Positions 9,891 to 21,288 of a DNA stretch of 64,000 nucleotides are shown here, piece by piece (within the stretch, counting starts at the first letter, position 1; each line of letters opens with the position of its first letter). Below the pieces are notes generated by a model that was given only the letters and a program-made list of their open reading frames with translations, was not told the origin of the DNA and searched no databases. The translations under genes were made by a program, and so were the position numbers. The stretch covers positions 3,410,001 to 3,474,000 of the forward strand of contig JAPYXD010000742.1 in assembly GCA_030998225.1 (NCBI GenBank), written 5' to 3'. The stretch comes from Diplolepis rosae (taxonomy: Eukaryota > Arthropoda > Insecta > Hymenoptera > Diplolepididae).

Positions 9891-10903
9891 ACACTGTTAT
9901 TCTTCAACTTTTCTCAGTTATCGTTCAGATTCCTCACTTTTGTTAACCTTTTATCCCCTTTTTAGCTTCTCTATCACTAACATTCTTCACTTGTCGCTTT
10001 TACTTTTTAATCATCTATCGTTTGTTTTCTTTTTTTTACTTTTCGAGATTAAATCCTTAAATTCTCACTTTTCACTCCTCACCTTTTAAACACTTGGTTA
10101 TGTAGGCCTCAGCTAATGAGAATCTTAGATCATTCAAATCGCCCCTTTTCAAAATTCAATATTTTTCATTTTAAATTTTTCAGTCACTCACTTTTGTCAA
10201 ATCCTTCGATTGTCAAACTTCTATAAATTCTTTAACTTTTAATAAATCAATCTGTGACTCAATTATTTTTTCAGTTTTTCATATTTATATTTATTTTTTT
10301 ATTCTTTAATTTTACTCTTTCAGATTTCACTTCTGAATATTTTTTTTTTAATTTTTCTCTTCGCTCTTCAATTCTTAAAATTTTTCGATTATTAAGTTCC
10401 TCAAAAATTCTTAATTTTCAAAATTTCGAATTATCCTTACTGTAAGTCTTCACTCTTTACCTTCCTTCTTCAGCTGTCGAGATCTTTTCGTCAATTTTCC
10501 CGATTCCCATTATTTCTTTATTTTTCACCCCTTTATATTCCAGAAACTCGAAAACACTGTCACTTCACTTCTCTTCACTTTGCGTCTATCAGTATTCTGT
10601 TTTAATTCCTTTTATTTCATTATTCCTCACTTTCACAACCTTCCCTTATTGTACTACCACTAGAATTTTTATTTCATCTTCTTCTTGTTTGTGGCAGAAT
10701 TTTTATATCACTATTCTGCTTTCTTTTTCCAAGCGGATATTCCATTTTTTTAAATCTGCTTTTTCACATTTTTTCATTTATTATAGTTGTCTCCCGGCTT
10801 CATTTCATCTCTGTGCATTTGTACCTTGTCTAGTTCTCTACTGCTATTTTCTTTTCCTATTTCCTTTTCACTTCTTCCGCGGGGTATGAAACGAATCTAA
10901 TTA
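9891..10903. other. About 1 kb of pyrimidine-rich, gene-free DNA
   Basis: The plus strand is strongly T+C-rich with many short TTTTCACTT-like phrases and few purine runs. It begins exactly where the truncated LTR ends and stops where the inverted-repeat arm starts. Plus-strand frames such as 10254-10445 and 10689-10889 are Phe/Leu/Ser runs and not genes. I see no transposon ends. Confidence 0.6.
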
Positions 10904-11425
10904 GCTACACTGAGAGAGAATTGGCACAGCTAGCGCCACTAGTCGTGGCAGTGGCCACACTTCACTATCGTCCGTATAGCACGCTAAAAAAGGACGGTAG
11001 GGGGGGGGGGGGGGCGAAACTGAGGTTTGATGGGCGCGCTCTCAGTTTGCACACTGGCTGCGCTTTTTTCGCGCGTTGGCGCCCGATGTGTGCACATGAA
11101 TCAGACGCTTGGCAGTAAACGACCGTTAGACACTACAAGAGGGCGCTGCTATTACGCTACGGTGCTCGTCCACCGCGCAAAGTTGCGCATCTACTGCGCT
11201 TTTCTCAAGCTAACCTATCATGTACGGGTTGGGCGCGTTGGCTACAATACGAGCGCACTGGCCATGCCAAGTCCCTCTCAATGTACTAACACTGATTTAG
11301 CATACAAACTGTTAGCAAGTTCGGATCCCTTTATCAGTTACGAAAGAAGAAATTTTTCAAAAATCTGAAATTCATAAAAAAGTACTTGTTTTTCTGCATC
11401 CATTATATTACGTTATGTATATTAA

Positions 11426-12709
11426 TTAGGTATACAACTTTGCTTCCATCGTTTTTCCCAAAATTTGAGGCTTTATTCTTAAAAAGTGATTACATATTTA
11501 TGATTCAAAGTACTATCCGTCCGTCACTAGCCACTACTTTTTTTCATCTTTCTGACAATTATCGGATACCATCTAAGAAAAACGATGCGTCTTTTGAGAC
11601 GATCCACGAAACGATCCATTTTTTGACTTCTTCATAAGAGCGTAAATGTTGATGAGCCAGGCCGTGTGCCATCGATCGACCAAATGGTATTCGGAAGGAG
11701 TAACGTATGTAGAGTACGGCGTGTGAGGTAAGACCTCCCATTTCAGCGTTCCCAAGTATGTCTTGACCGGTCTTACGACATGAGGCCGATCATTGTCATG
11801 CTGGAGGATAACTTTGTCGTGTCTCTCTTGGTGTTGTAGCCGTTTCTCCTCCAATGCTCGGATCAAACGCATCAATTGCATTCGATACTGATCCCATGTG
11901 ATGGTTTCACTTGGCTTTAACAGCTCATAATACACCACACCGAGCTGATCACACCAAATGCAGAACATAACCTTGGTACCGTGAACATTCGGTCGGGCCG
12001 TCAACGCGAGGACATATCCGGGCACTCCCTATGATTTTCTGCGCTTGGGATTGTCGTAGTGGACCCATTTTTCGTCGCCGGTGACAATGCGTTGTAAAAA
12101 CTCCTTCCGATTCTGTCTAAAGCAGCTGTTCACAAGCAAAAAAACGACGTTCAATGTTTCTCCGCTTCAGTTGGTACAGAACCCAATTTCCTAGCTTCTG
12201 ATTCGTTCCCATGGCTCTGAGGTATTTCGAAATGGCTTGTTGAGTCACTTCCAATGCTTTGACAATACTTCTTGCGTTTGGCACGATTCTTCAGCAAATA
12301 ATGCCTCGAATTCTGAATCTTTTAAAATTTTTTTTTTCATCGCCATGCCGGTCCTCGACATCAAAATCACCGCTCTTGAAGCGTTGAGAACAGTCACGAT
12401 ACGTTATTTCACTAAGAGCAGCCTCACCGTAAGTACTTGAGAGCATTCGATGAACCTCAGCCGCAGTTTTCTTCAATTTAAAGCAGAAAATCAAAACTTC
12501 CCGCACATGACGAGAATTTGACTCGAAAACTGACGTCATCGATCAAGAATAAATTTATGATGCAAACACAAATTCACTAATGTGGTTCTGCCGCTATGTT
12601 GATAGATGTCCAAGCTCACTGGGTGACATTTTTGATCTACCTATTTCGACCAGCACTTACCGCTGCAGCCATCTATCGAAAATCCGCGGAAGAAAAGTTG
12701 ATTTATATA
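11426..12709 (-). mobile_element. mariner element, left-arm copy (1284 bp)
   Basis: The element is bounded by diverged terminal inverted repeats. The 3' end (plus strand from 11426) reads TTAGGTATACAACTTTGCTT. The 5' end at 12709 reads inward TATATAAATCAACTTTTCTT. A third fragment at 38944 starts with a better-kept version of this terminus. Length and coding content are those of a mariner. Confidence 0.88.
11573..12539 (-). pseudogene. mariner transposase, dead copy
   Basis: The N-terminal piece (12539-12291) carries the paired helix-turn-helix region of mariner transposases: MTSVFESNSRHVREVLIFCF, GEAALSEITYRD, and SGDFDVEDRHG. A frameshift in an A run then breaks it. The middle part codes the first catalytic Asp (GDEKWVHYDNP) in a frame with a stop. 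The last piece (12025-11573) has the second Asp in LQHDNDRPH. At 34 residues further it has Glu (TPSEYHL) where mariners normally have Asp, so the triad reads DD34E. The same lesions occur in the other arm. Confidence 0.9.
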
Positions 12710-13249
12710 TATTATATTATTAAAGATTTCTTATTATAAGGAATACCTGAAGTCGTTCTGGCGATTGAGGGAAATTACAATATATTTTTTAAAAACCTCA
12801 AAGTTTTATATTTTTCCACAAGAATTGTTTATAACAATCGTTATTGTTATCTTTTTAATTATTTTCGTAATTAAATCTCATTCCTACATTATATATCAAG
12901 GACTTTAAGTAAAAGAAATACTTTTAATCGATAATAAGCCTATTTGCCAATTTGTTCATATAATTTGTTTATAACAATCAAATGGAATAATGAACTAATT
13001 ATTTGTATTCTGTGAGTCCGCAAACATTCATTTAAGATAATTTACAGTTCACTTAAGCAGTTATTAAAGCTTAAAATATTGTTATGTGAAAAGTTTCAGT
13101 TTTTCCATACTTTGAGTGAAAAAATTATTAACACAAAATTAATACATTATGTAATGCATAACGATGAATGATAGTGTCGGCAATTAACTTAATTTCTCTA
13201 ATTGTTATTATTCCTATAAATCCTGTACTTGCCGTACCAAAATTTGTAA

Positions 13250-14138
13250 ATTTGGTGACACCCCGCTGAGTTATGGCCGGCCGAATGGTCAACAATTTTT
13301 TCCTTGTCAGCACGATTTCTCATGTTTTGATGATCTAAAACAGTAAATCCATATTTATTCTTAAAGAGGGCATGAATGGTTATCGTCCCTAGCAAAATTG
13401 TCAAAATTCGTTTATAAATAAACAAATAGTGAATTGGTTTTTTTCCCATTTTTCACCCTGTTTTTGAACATAAATGTTGCTACAATATTGTTAATAAAAA
13501 ATTGGCATGCATGTCCGTGCTAGGGACGATAGCGAGATGTTTTACAAACATTTAAAAAAAAAGTTTAAGCAAATCCGTCCAGTAGTTTTGCCGGAATCAT
13601 GCCGGCAAGTTGAAAAAATAGTGTTTTGAGAAAAACGCGTTTAAAGTTTAACAGCTGGCCGCTCGACGCGCCAGAAGAGCGTTTAGAGCGCTCCGAAAAC
13701 TCGTTCTGCCCACTTATGCGATCTTTTGATGGAAAAGAAGGTTTCTACATGAATTTCAAGGCTTTAAACTAAGTAAAAATGAAAAAAAATTCGAATTTTT
13801 GAAAATTGAAAGGTGGACTGCCCCCTTAATACATATATATATATTATTTTTTTATTTTATTCATGTCTGTGTGAAGAAAAAAAAATTAGATCATAGAACT
13901 GGAAATTTTTACTTGCCTTGATTTTCACCCCCTTCATTCGAAATTATTTTTCTTTCTTCTAAAAAGGTTTTCTTGTGTATAGGGTATAGCCTCCTAAGTC
14001 AGAGGAGAGGGCAAACACGGTCCCAGAAGAAAAACAAACTTTAATTTATTCTAAAAATCTAAGGTTTGACAGTTTGGAGCCTCAAGCGAACGAACATTTC
14101 GATTAAATATTTTTCTTTATATTAAAATCAAATATTCG
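13250..14138. other. Loop of inverted repeat, left part: repeat-like non-coding DNA
   Basis: No gene is supported. A 13-bp inverted pair, TATCGTCCCTAGC and its complement, lies near 13386 and 13517. The block at about 13560-13830, ending GGTGGACTGCCCCCTTAA, resembles the end of the repeat at 21289-22013. It may be a piece of a non-autonomous element. Confidence 0.4.
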
Positions 14139-14935
14139 AACGTAACAATTGGTATAAAAAACCATCTTTCTCAGGTCAATATTTAAATTATAATTCTCAC
14201 CATACTTTTGCAGAAAAAGTTCGTTGTGTGAAAAATTTAATTGATAGAGGAATAAAACTGAGTGATGTTTAATTTAGAAAAGAAAACTTAAATCAAATTA
14301 GAGAGGTTTTAATATCAAACAATTATCCTTTACCCTTGATTAATAATCTTATTAAAGGAAGAATCAATGAAATTTAGAATAGTTCGATAAAAGACAAAAG
14401 ATAAGAAGAATGGTTTCAGAATTATGATAAAAATAATTTAAAAACTTACATTTCCTTACATTCAAGGGCTTTCTGAAGGAATCAGAAGTGCTTTAAAAAA
14501 ATGTTAGATAAATTTTTGTTCAAAACTTGCCATAAACTGGAACATTTTTACATCAATAAAAAAAGGCAGTGAAAAAATTGTAAATTTATCTAACGTAGTT
14601 TACGTTATAAAATGTAAATTCTGCGAAAAAATCTAGATAGGAGAAACTGGTAGAAGATTAAAAACACAAATATCTGAACACAAGAGAGATTGTACCATAG
14701 GTAACTACAATACAGGTTTGTCAAAACACGCATGGGCTTTGGATCATTTTTTTGATTTTGATTCTTAAAAAATTAAGATTTCAGCTAGTGAGAGTGTCAC
14801 TTTTAAAAGGAAAATGTTATCATCTATTTTTATCAGAAAGTACAAAGATTTATGTATACACATAGATTTACAATCTGAAATAATACACATAAATAATCAC
14901 TATCAATGTATCTTAAATTAGTTCTAAATTTGTCC
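14139..14935 (+). pseudogene. Penelope-like element remnant: RT C-terminus and GIY-YIG endonuclease
   Basis: Plus-strand frames give the end of a Penelope-type reverse transcriptase: NWYKKPSFSGQYLNYNSHH from about 14148, then VKNLIDRGIKLSD and YPLPLINNLIK. After a degraded linker, NVVYVIKCKFCEKI begins at 14592. It is followed by a TAG where the Tyr of YIG should stand, then IGETGRRLKTQISEHKRDC and SKHAWALDH, the pattern of the GIY-YIG nuclease at the C-terminus of Penelope-like elements. The tail (SSIFIRKYKDLCIHI) ends near 14930. Several stops and frame changes make it dead. The fusion of RT and GIY-YIG is diagnostic of the family. Confidence 0.82.
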
Positions 14936-15248
14936 ACGCTCCGGTATACTAATATTTATTCTTTCCACCTTCTATTGCAACTTACTAATGACAAAATGTG
15001 TCTCCTAAAACTAATAACGTTATTCAAGTTTTTTGACAAAAATCCTCAGGGAATTATAGAAAAATATGAGTTCCTCACAAATTGTTATCTGTGATAAAAA
15101 TTAGATCTAAAAACTATGATGTTTAAGGTATTTTGATATTTTAATGACTTTGTTTTTTTATCAAATGACTCTCATCGTTTGTATAAAATTGTTTAAATAT
15201 TTTTACAGAAACTAAACAAGAAAAACGTTCGAAAAGAGAATTCCTTTT
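14936..15248. other. AT-rich spacer between Penelope-like and envelope-like remnants
   Basis: I see no gene or repeat boundary here. The small plus frame crossing 14906-15094 has no recognisable features. Confidence 0.4.
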
Positions 15249-16915
15249 TTGAGGTTTATTCATCTCAAAATTAGAAAAATTCAAATAATTTTAGGTATAA
15301 TTTTAACATTTATAACAATAGGACCTCATGCATATTATGATTTACTAAGAAGCATACGACGATCAGATCAAGAATGTTTAGGCGAAATTTTAGATATGCC
15401 CAACTAAATGTAAATCTAATAATTTTTTGAAAGAAACGGGAATTTATTAGCAGCTGCAAACTGCTAATTGTGAAATATCATTTTACAGATAATGAAACTG
15501 AAAGTCAAGAAAATCCACAACATTTTTCACCTTTTACTTTGGAGCGGCACAGTACACACCATCATTGAATATGATTGGGAAAAATCATCTGAATATAACA
15601 ATGTTATCTTCACTGGAAGTAGGAGAATGTCAGGTACAAGTAGAAAAAATATGTTTTCAACTTTTACAATTAAGTGACTTTACTCGGACAAAAATTATTC
15701 AATGTAAAGTAGAAGTAGACAGGAAAATTAAATCACAATATTCTGATCTTTTTGAAACATGGGAAAAATGTTATTGTAGATGTAAAATATGGAATAACTC
15801 TACAAGAATATCGAGTAACAATTAATATGAATACGGACAAAATTTATTTAAAATCTGGATTAATTTGTTCACTCTCTGATACTAAATGTACTGATGAACT
15901 AGAAGGTGGACAAACTTTTTGGAATCCATTACCCAACTATAACAGTAATTTTCAGAAATATACAGTACTATGCGAAGAATAATATGATGATTCAACTTAC
16001 AATCCACAAGTTATATATTCCCTAACTACCAACGATATAACTTTCGTTCTAGTTCCAAAAGCCATGCAATCTGTATGTAACTACGTTTTAATACGTACAG
16101 AACATCCAAAACTATTAATTTTTGAAACCACTCGAGGAAATCCATTTTTGGAAAATAAACACCTACTGGTTAAAAATATGGATCTCTTTACATATATAAA
16201 TTCAAAATCACGATCTGTTAACCCATGATGCCAACTTGAACAGCAAGTTTTCATAAACTCTTTAATCATAGCAACTCAAGCACCTGATAATAAGTAGTGC
16301 ATATAGTTAAATGCATTCCTATCGAAGTAAAATTCAGAGAAACCAATCAATGTTATTTACAACTTCCAATTAACAAAGGAAATGAAACATTACTTTTTAC
16401 TCGTACACATAATAATAGAAAAAGGATGAGAAACAAGTTGTAACATTTTTCTAACATCAATATATTATTTTAACGATGCCTGGTATGAGTTATCCCCAAC
16501 ACCAACTGGATCATTACCACCTTCAATAATGAAACTAACTACACAACCAACTTATAGATACACAAATCCAGTCTTTCTAGCAAGAAGTGGAATCTATACA
16601 CAATCAGATTTAGATAAGTTGAGAGACTATATTATGTTCCCTGCAGAAAAACCAAATGTGTTAAATTCACTGGCATGAGAAATATTAGGACATTCAAACG
16701 TGAATGACAAAGTATCTTTAATGGATCTATTAGATGAAGAAACCTTGAATAAAATAGCCGAATCAGCCTAGGCAAGACTTTGGACACTATTTACAAATTT
16801 TGGTACGGCAAGTACAGGATTTATAGGAATAATAACAATTAGAGAAATTAAGTTAATTGCCGACACTATCATTCATCGTTATGCATTACATAATGTATTA
16901 ATTTTGTGTTAATAA
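15249..16915 (+). pseudogene. Decayed envelope-glycoprotein-like gene, probably viral (chuvirus-type)
   Basis: From about 15249 to 16915 the plus strand holds consecutive protein-like segments, in three frames with several in-frame stops (for example at 15980 and 16226). The start is basic then hydrophobic, like a signal peptide. The middle is Cys-bearing with N-glycosylation-like sites. The end (about 16790-16912) has a Gly/Ile-rich membrane segment followed by a short basic, His-bearing tail. This layout resembles class III-like fusion glycoproteins of chu-type RNA viruses, which are often found integrated in arthropod genomes. An Env captured by an LTR element is the alternative. The last 120 bp are also in the left arm (13128-13249, minus). 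No function is possible in this state. Confidence 0.5.
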
Positions 16916-17330
16916 TTTTTTCACTCAAAGTATGGAAAAACTGAAACTTTTCACATAACAATATTTTAAGCTTTAATAACTGCTTAAGTGAACTGTAAAT
17001 TATCTTAAATGAATGTTTGCGGACTCACAGAATACAAATAATTAGTTCATTATTCCATTTGATTGTTATAAACAAATTATATGAACAAATTGGCAAATAG
17101 GCTTATTATCGATTAAAAGTATTTCTTTTACTTAAAGTCCTTGATATATAATGAAGGAATGAGATTTAATTACGAAAATAATTAAAAAGATAACAATAAC
17201 GATTGTTATAAACAATTCTTGTGGAAAAATATAAAACTTTGAGGTTTTTAAAAAATATATTGTAATTTCCCTCAATCGCCAGAACGACTTCAGGTATTCC
17301 TTATAATAAGAAATCTTTAATAATATAATA

Positions 17331-18614
17331 TATATAAATCAACTTTTCTTCCGCGGATTTTCGATAGATGGCTGCAGCGGTAAGTGCTGGTCGAAATAGG
17401 TAGATCAAAAATGTCACCCAGTGAGCTTGGACATCTATCAACATAGCGGCAGCACCACATTAGTGAATTTGTGTTTGCATCATAAATTTATTCTTGATCG
17501 ATGACGTCAGTTTTCGAGTCAAATTCTCGTCATGTGCGGGAAGTTTTGATTTTCTGCTTTAAATTGAAGAAAACTGCGGCTGAGGTTCATCGAATGCTCT
17601 CAAGTACTTACGGTGAGGCTGCTCTTAGTGAAATAACGTATCGTGACTGGTCTCAACGCTTCAAGAGCGGTGATTTTGATGTCGAGGACCGGCATGGCGG
17701 TGAAAAAAAAAATTTTAAAAGATTCAGAATTCGAGGCATTATTTGCTGAAGAATCGTGCCAAACGAAAGAAGTATTGGCAAATCATTGGAAGTGACTCAA
17801 CAAGCCATTTCGAAATACCTCAGAGCCATGGGAACGAATCAGAAGCTAGGAAATTGGGTTCTGTACCAACTGAAGCGGAGAAATATTGAACGTCGTTTTT
17901 TTGCTTGTGAACAGCTGCTTTAGACAGAATCGGAAGGAGTTTTTACAACGCATTGTCACCGGCGACGAAAAATGGGTCCACTACGACAATCCCAAGCGCA
18001 GAAAATCATAGGGAGTGCCCGGACATGTCCTCGCGTCGACGGCCCGACCGAATGTTCACGGTACCAAGGTTATGTTCTGCATTTGGTGTGATCAGCTCGG
18101 TGTGGTGTATTATGAGCTGTTAATGCCAAGTGAAACCATCACATGGGATCAGTATCGAATGCAATTGATGCGTTTGATCCGAGCATTGGAGGAAAAACGG
18201 CTACAACACCAAGAGAGACACGACAAAGTTATCCTCCAGCATGACAATGATCGGCCTCATGTCGTAAGACCGGTCAAGACATACTTGGGAACGCTGAAAT
18301 GGGAGGTCTTACCTCACCCGCCGTACTCTACATACGTTACTCCTTCCGAATACCATTTGGTCGATCGATGGCACACGGCCTGGCTCATCAACATTTATGC
18401 TCTTATGAAGAAGTCAAAAAATGGATCGTTTCGTGGATCGTCTCAAAAGACGCATCGTTTTTCTTAGATGGTATCCGATAATTGCCAGAAAGATGAAAAA
18501 AAGTAATGGCTAGTGACGGACGGATAGTACTTTGAATCATAAATATGTAATCACTTTTTAAAAATAAAGCCTCAAATTTTGGGAAAAACGATGGAAGCAA
18601 AGTTGTATACCTAA
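17331..18614 (+). mobile_element. mariner element, right-arm copy (1284 bp)
   Basis: Inverted twin of 11426-12709 with identical length, matching terminal repeats at 17331 and 18614, and the same internal damage. It was most likely copied with the arm and did not insert independently. Confidence 0.9.
17501..18467 (+). pseudogene. mariner transposase, dead copy in right arm
   Basis: The N-terminal frame at 17501-17749 and C-terminal frame at 18015-18467 match the left-arm pseudogene except for scattered residues, for example Trp for Cys in the YRDW block and Met for Lys in LLMPSET. GDEKWVHYDNP lies between them near 17965. The third catalytic position is again Glu. Shared frameshifts show that the gene was already dead before the arm was duplicated. 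Confidence 0.9.
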
Positions 18615-19328
18615 TTAATATACATAACGTAATATAATGGATGCAGAAAAACAAGTACTTTTTTATGAATTTCAGATTTTTGAAAAATTTCTTCTTTCGT
18701 AACTGATAAAGGGATCCGAACTTGCTAACAGTTTGTATGCTAAATCAGTGTTAGTACATTAAGAGGGACTTGGCATGGCCAGTGCGCTCGTATTGTAGCC
18801 AACGCGCCCAACCCGTACATGATAGGTTAGCTTGAGAAAAGCGCAGTAGATGCGCAACTTTGCGCGGTGGACGAGCACCGTAGCGTAATAGCAGCGCCCT
18901 CTTGTAGTGTCTAACGGTCGTTTACTGCCAAGCGTCTGATTCGTGTGCACACATCGGGCGCCAACGCGCGAAAAAAGCGCAGCCAGTGTGCAAACTGAGA
19001 GCGCGCCCATCAAACCTCAGTTTCGCCCCCCCCCCCCCGTCCTTTTTTAGCGTGCTATACGGGCGATAGTGAAGTGTGGCCACTGCCACGACTAGTGGCG
19101 CTAGCTGTGCCAATTCTCTTTCAGTGTAGCACACGAGAAAACTTGCGTAAATTGAACTCTCGAATACTCCTGTAGTCTTAATTGCGAGCTTCACCCGTTT
19201 CTATTGAAAATTGTCCAATTGGTAAGAGACAATGTTTCATTACATCTCGTCCATGTAATAATATCTTATGGGCGGTTACAGGCATGTGATACCACGGGTA
19301 TAAACGTACATATAGTTGTGCAAATAAA

Positions 19329-19466
19329 TAACAATTAAATGGAATAACGAACTAATTATTTGTATTCATTTAAGATAATATAAAGTTTACCTAAGCAGTT
19401 ATTAAAGCGTAAAAAATTGTTATGGAAAAATTATAGTTTATCTATACTTTGAGTAAAAACATTATT
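19329..19466. repeat. Third, diverged copy of the inner arm segment
   Basis: About 138 bp here match the AT-rich inner arm DNA at about 12968-13130 (and inverted at 16915-17070), with small deletions. Shared phrases include GAACTAATTATTTGTATTC and AGCAGTTATTAAAGC. It lies outside the palindrome, just beyond the right arm. Confidence 0.75.
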
Positions 19467-20159
19467 CAAATCTCACTCTTCTCCTAATTTGACGAGCGCT
19501 TACTAGCCACGCCACTTATTGCACGGTGGTAGACGTGCGAAAGCAGAAGAAAGGCAAAGAAAAACGAGGCCGGAATCGACAATAATTCTAAGGGCGAAGA
19601 AAAGCGAGACCTAAGAAATCCGGGGTCTTGGTGTTACTAATAATATCTATTTTTCCTTTCAAGGACACACTCACCAGAAAAGCATCATGTATGAATAAAA
19701 ATTATTATTTCTTCTTAAATTTAGCAACTTGTTTATTGTAGTACCTGCACAGAACCCTAATTTTATTAGTTACTACAAGAAACTGAATTTGAAAATTCAA
19801 CTGGCCTTTATTTTGGGCCAATAGTAAAAATTAAAATGTGTGGTGAAGAAAATTATTTAATGTCTCATATTGATATAAAAAAAGTACTCAGTTTTCAAAA
19901 TTCACTTCAAAACGTGTTTGAAGAAGCTGTTAGTTTTTACAAAAGTATGGGCCTGGATGCAGTAACAGCACAAGCGCGCGAAACGCGGATAAGAATTGTC
20001 CAACTGATCGATATTTCGGGGACATTTTTTTTTCAAAAATTTGTAAAAATAAAATTATTTTCTTGCGTGGCATGTTTTTGGCATCTTTTTTGTGTTAACT
20101 ACTTTTTTTATTTTACAAATAGTTTGTAGACGAAAAAATAAAATATCGAAAAATGTCTG
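19467..20159. other. Unassigned DNA with a protein-like patch
   Basis: From about 19770 to 20010 one plus frame reads like protein (TEFENSTGLYFGPIVKIK, MCGEENYLMSHIDIKK, VFEEAVSFYKSMGLDA). The 97-codon frame at 19836-20129 then turns into Phe-rich low-complexity sequence. I do not recognise the family. It may be the rim of a decayed transposase or viral gene. The remainder has no visible feature. Confidence 0.3.
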
Positions 20160-21162
20160 TTAGAGAATTCAATTTTTTTTAAAACTTGAATCGCGGAATC
20201 TTGGAAACCCTTGGATTAAATAAATTGAAATTTTCCATGCATGGCGCTGACACATAACTATTGCCGATGGATTCTTAGCGAACATCAAATTGATCGTTCG
20301 TTAAAGAATATTAAATAAAAAATTTGTTACGCTGCATAATCGAGTATTTTTTCCGGCTCGCAAGGAAGTTTTTTATGAATTAAGTTTGCACGGACTGGTG
20401 TAATTACTAAACTAAACGTTCCCCAACGTTTTAAGGATTTTTTGGCTGAATTTCAAATTTATTGATTTGGAACTTCAATACTTATGACATTTTTCCAAAT
20501 AGTGGCAATCATTTGTAAAAATTCATAATACATATAACATATATGAATAATAAAATCTATGACGATGAATAGAATTCCATAACAAATATCACATTGAACG
20601 ATGTGTAATAATAGCAATTATATTGTGCAGTTTTTTTTACTTAGAGCTATTATAATATATTCGGCTCGATTGCGCGATATTCCATCTTCACTTAAATCCA
20701 CGTCGAGTCGAATAAATCAATTAATTAATTGTAAGTCATAGAAAATTAATTATTAAGAATGACTTTACTCGGCTCGTGAAAATTAGATTGAAAATTTGAA
20801 TTATTGCACTCTTCGATTTCACAGAAAAAAAAGGGTACCACAATGGGATACGAAACCACGTCTCTCCATTGCCGGTGGGTTGCTTTAACCCCTGAGCTAT
20901 GCAGATGCCATGATACTCTGCCATAATGTGGGTTCGATAGTGCTATAATTAAATTTTTCAATCGAATTGTCACGAGCCGAGTAAAGTCAGTCTTAATAAT
21001 TAGTTTTCTATGATTTAATTTGATGTTGATATGTTGATGTTCGCTAAGAATCTATTGGTGACGGTAATGTGTCAGAGTCATGCATGAAAAATTTCAATTC
21101 ATTTGGTCGAAGCGTTTCAGAGATTTTGCGATTCAAGTTTAAAAAAAAATTGAATTCTCTAA
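20160..21162. mobile_element. Foldback element with nested inverted arms and tRNA-like centre
   Basis: The outer arms, 20160-20288 and 21034-21162, are each 129 bp, inverted and clearly related. Inside is a second inverted pair, about 20733-20810 and 20939-21016, marked by GACTTTACTCGGCTCGTG. The centre (20838-20910) resembles a tRNA gene on the minus strand. There is no transposase, so it would be a non-autonomous foldback or MITE-type element. Confidence 0.7.
20838..20910 (-). pseudogene. tRNA-like sequence (SINE head or tRNA pseudogene)
   Basis: The minus strand has an A-box-like ATAGCTCAGGGGTTAAAGC (about 20881-20900) and a B-box-like GTGGTTTCGTATCCC (about 20845-20859). Between them a short stem CCA/TGG closes a 7-base loop, CCGGCAA. 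A true tRNA would have U at position 33 and a proper acceptor stem; neither is seen. It is therefore a relic or a tRNA-derived repeat rather than a working tRNA. Confidence 0.5.
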
Positions 21163-21288
21163 TAAAAACCTATAAATCGCAATCTTTCTGAAAAACCTGA
21201 GCCTATTATATTTACAAAATCTCAAATACAATATATAGGAATTACTATCAATAAACAAAATTATTTTATTGTGGATGATTCGTTTCTT

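Larger units (their letters stand above)
10904..13249 (+). repeat. Left arm of large inverted repeat
   Basis: This stretch is the reverse complement of 16791-19130 with few differences. From outside inwards it holds a GC-richer 0.5-kb block with a G run near 11000, a complete mariner copy (11426-12709), and 0.54 kb of AT-rich DNA. The innermost part codes, on the minus strand, for the last 40 or so residues of the envelope-like gene. The arm start at 10904 and end near 13249 were set where the two copies stop matching. Confidence 0.92.
16791..19130 (-). repeat. Right arm of large inverted repeat
   Basis: Inverted copy of 10904-13249. Small differences include a few substitutions in the mariner frames and a shorter G/C run near 19027-19039. 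The arms clearly differ at only a small fraction of sites, so the duplication is much younger than the decay of the genes it carries. Confidence 0.92.

Noticed and set aside
10254..10889. Hydrophobic small ORFs in the pyrimidine-rich tract
   Set aside because: They are translations of T-rich DNA, with no signal of coding.
20838..20910. Functional tRNA gene
   Set aside because: The loop lacks U33 and no acceptor stem can be paired; only A- and B-box-like parts are present.
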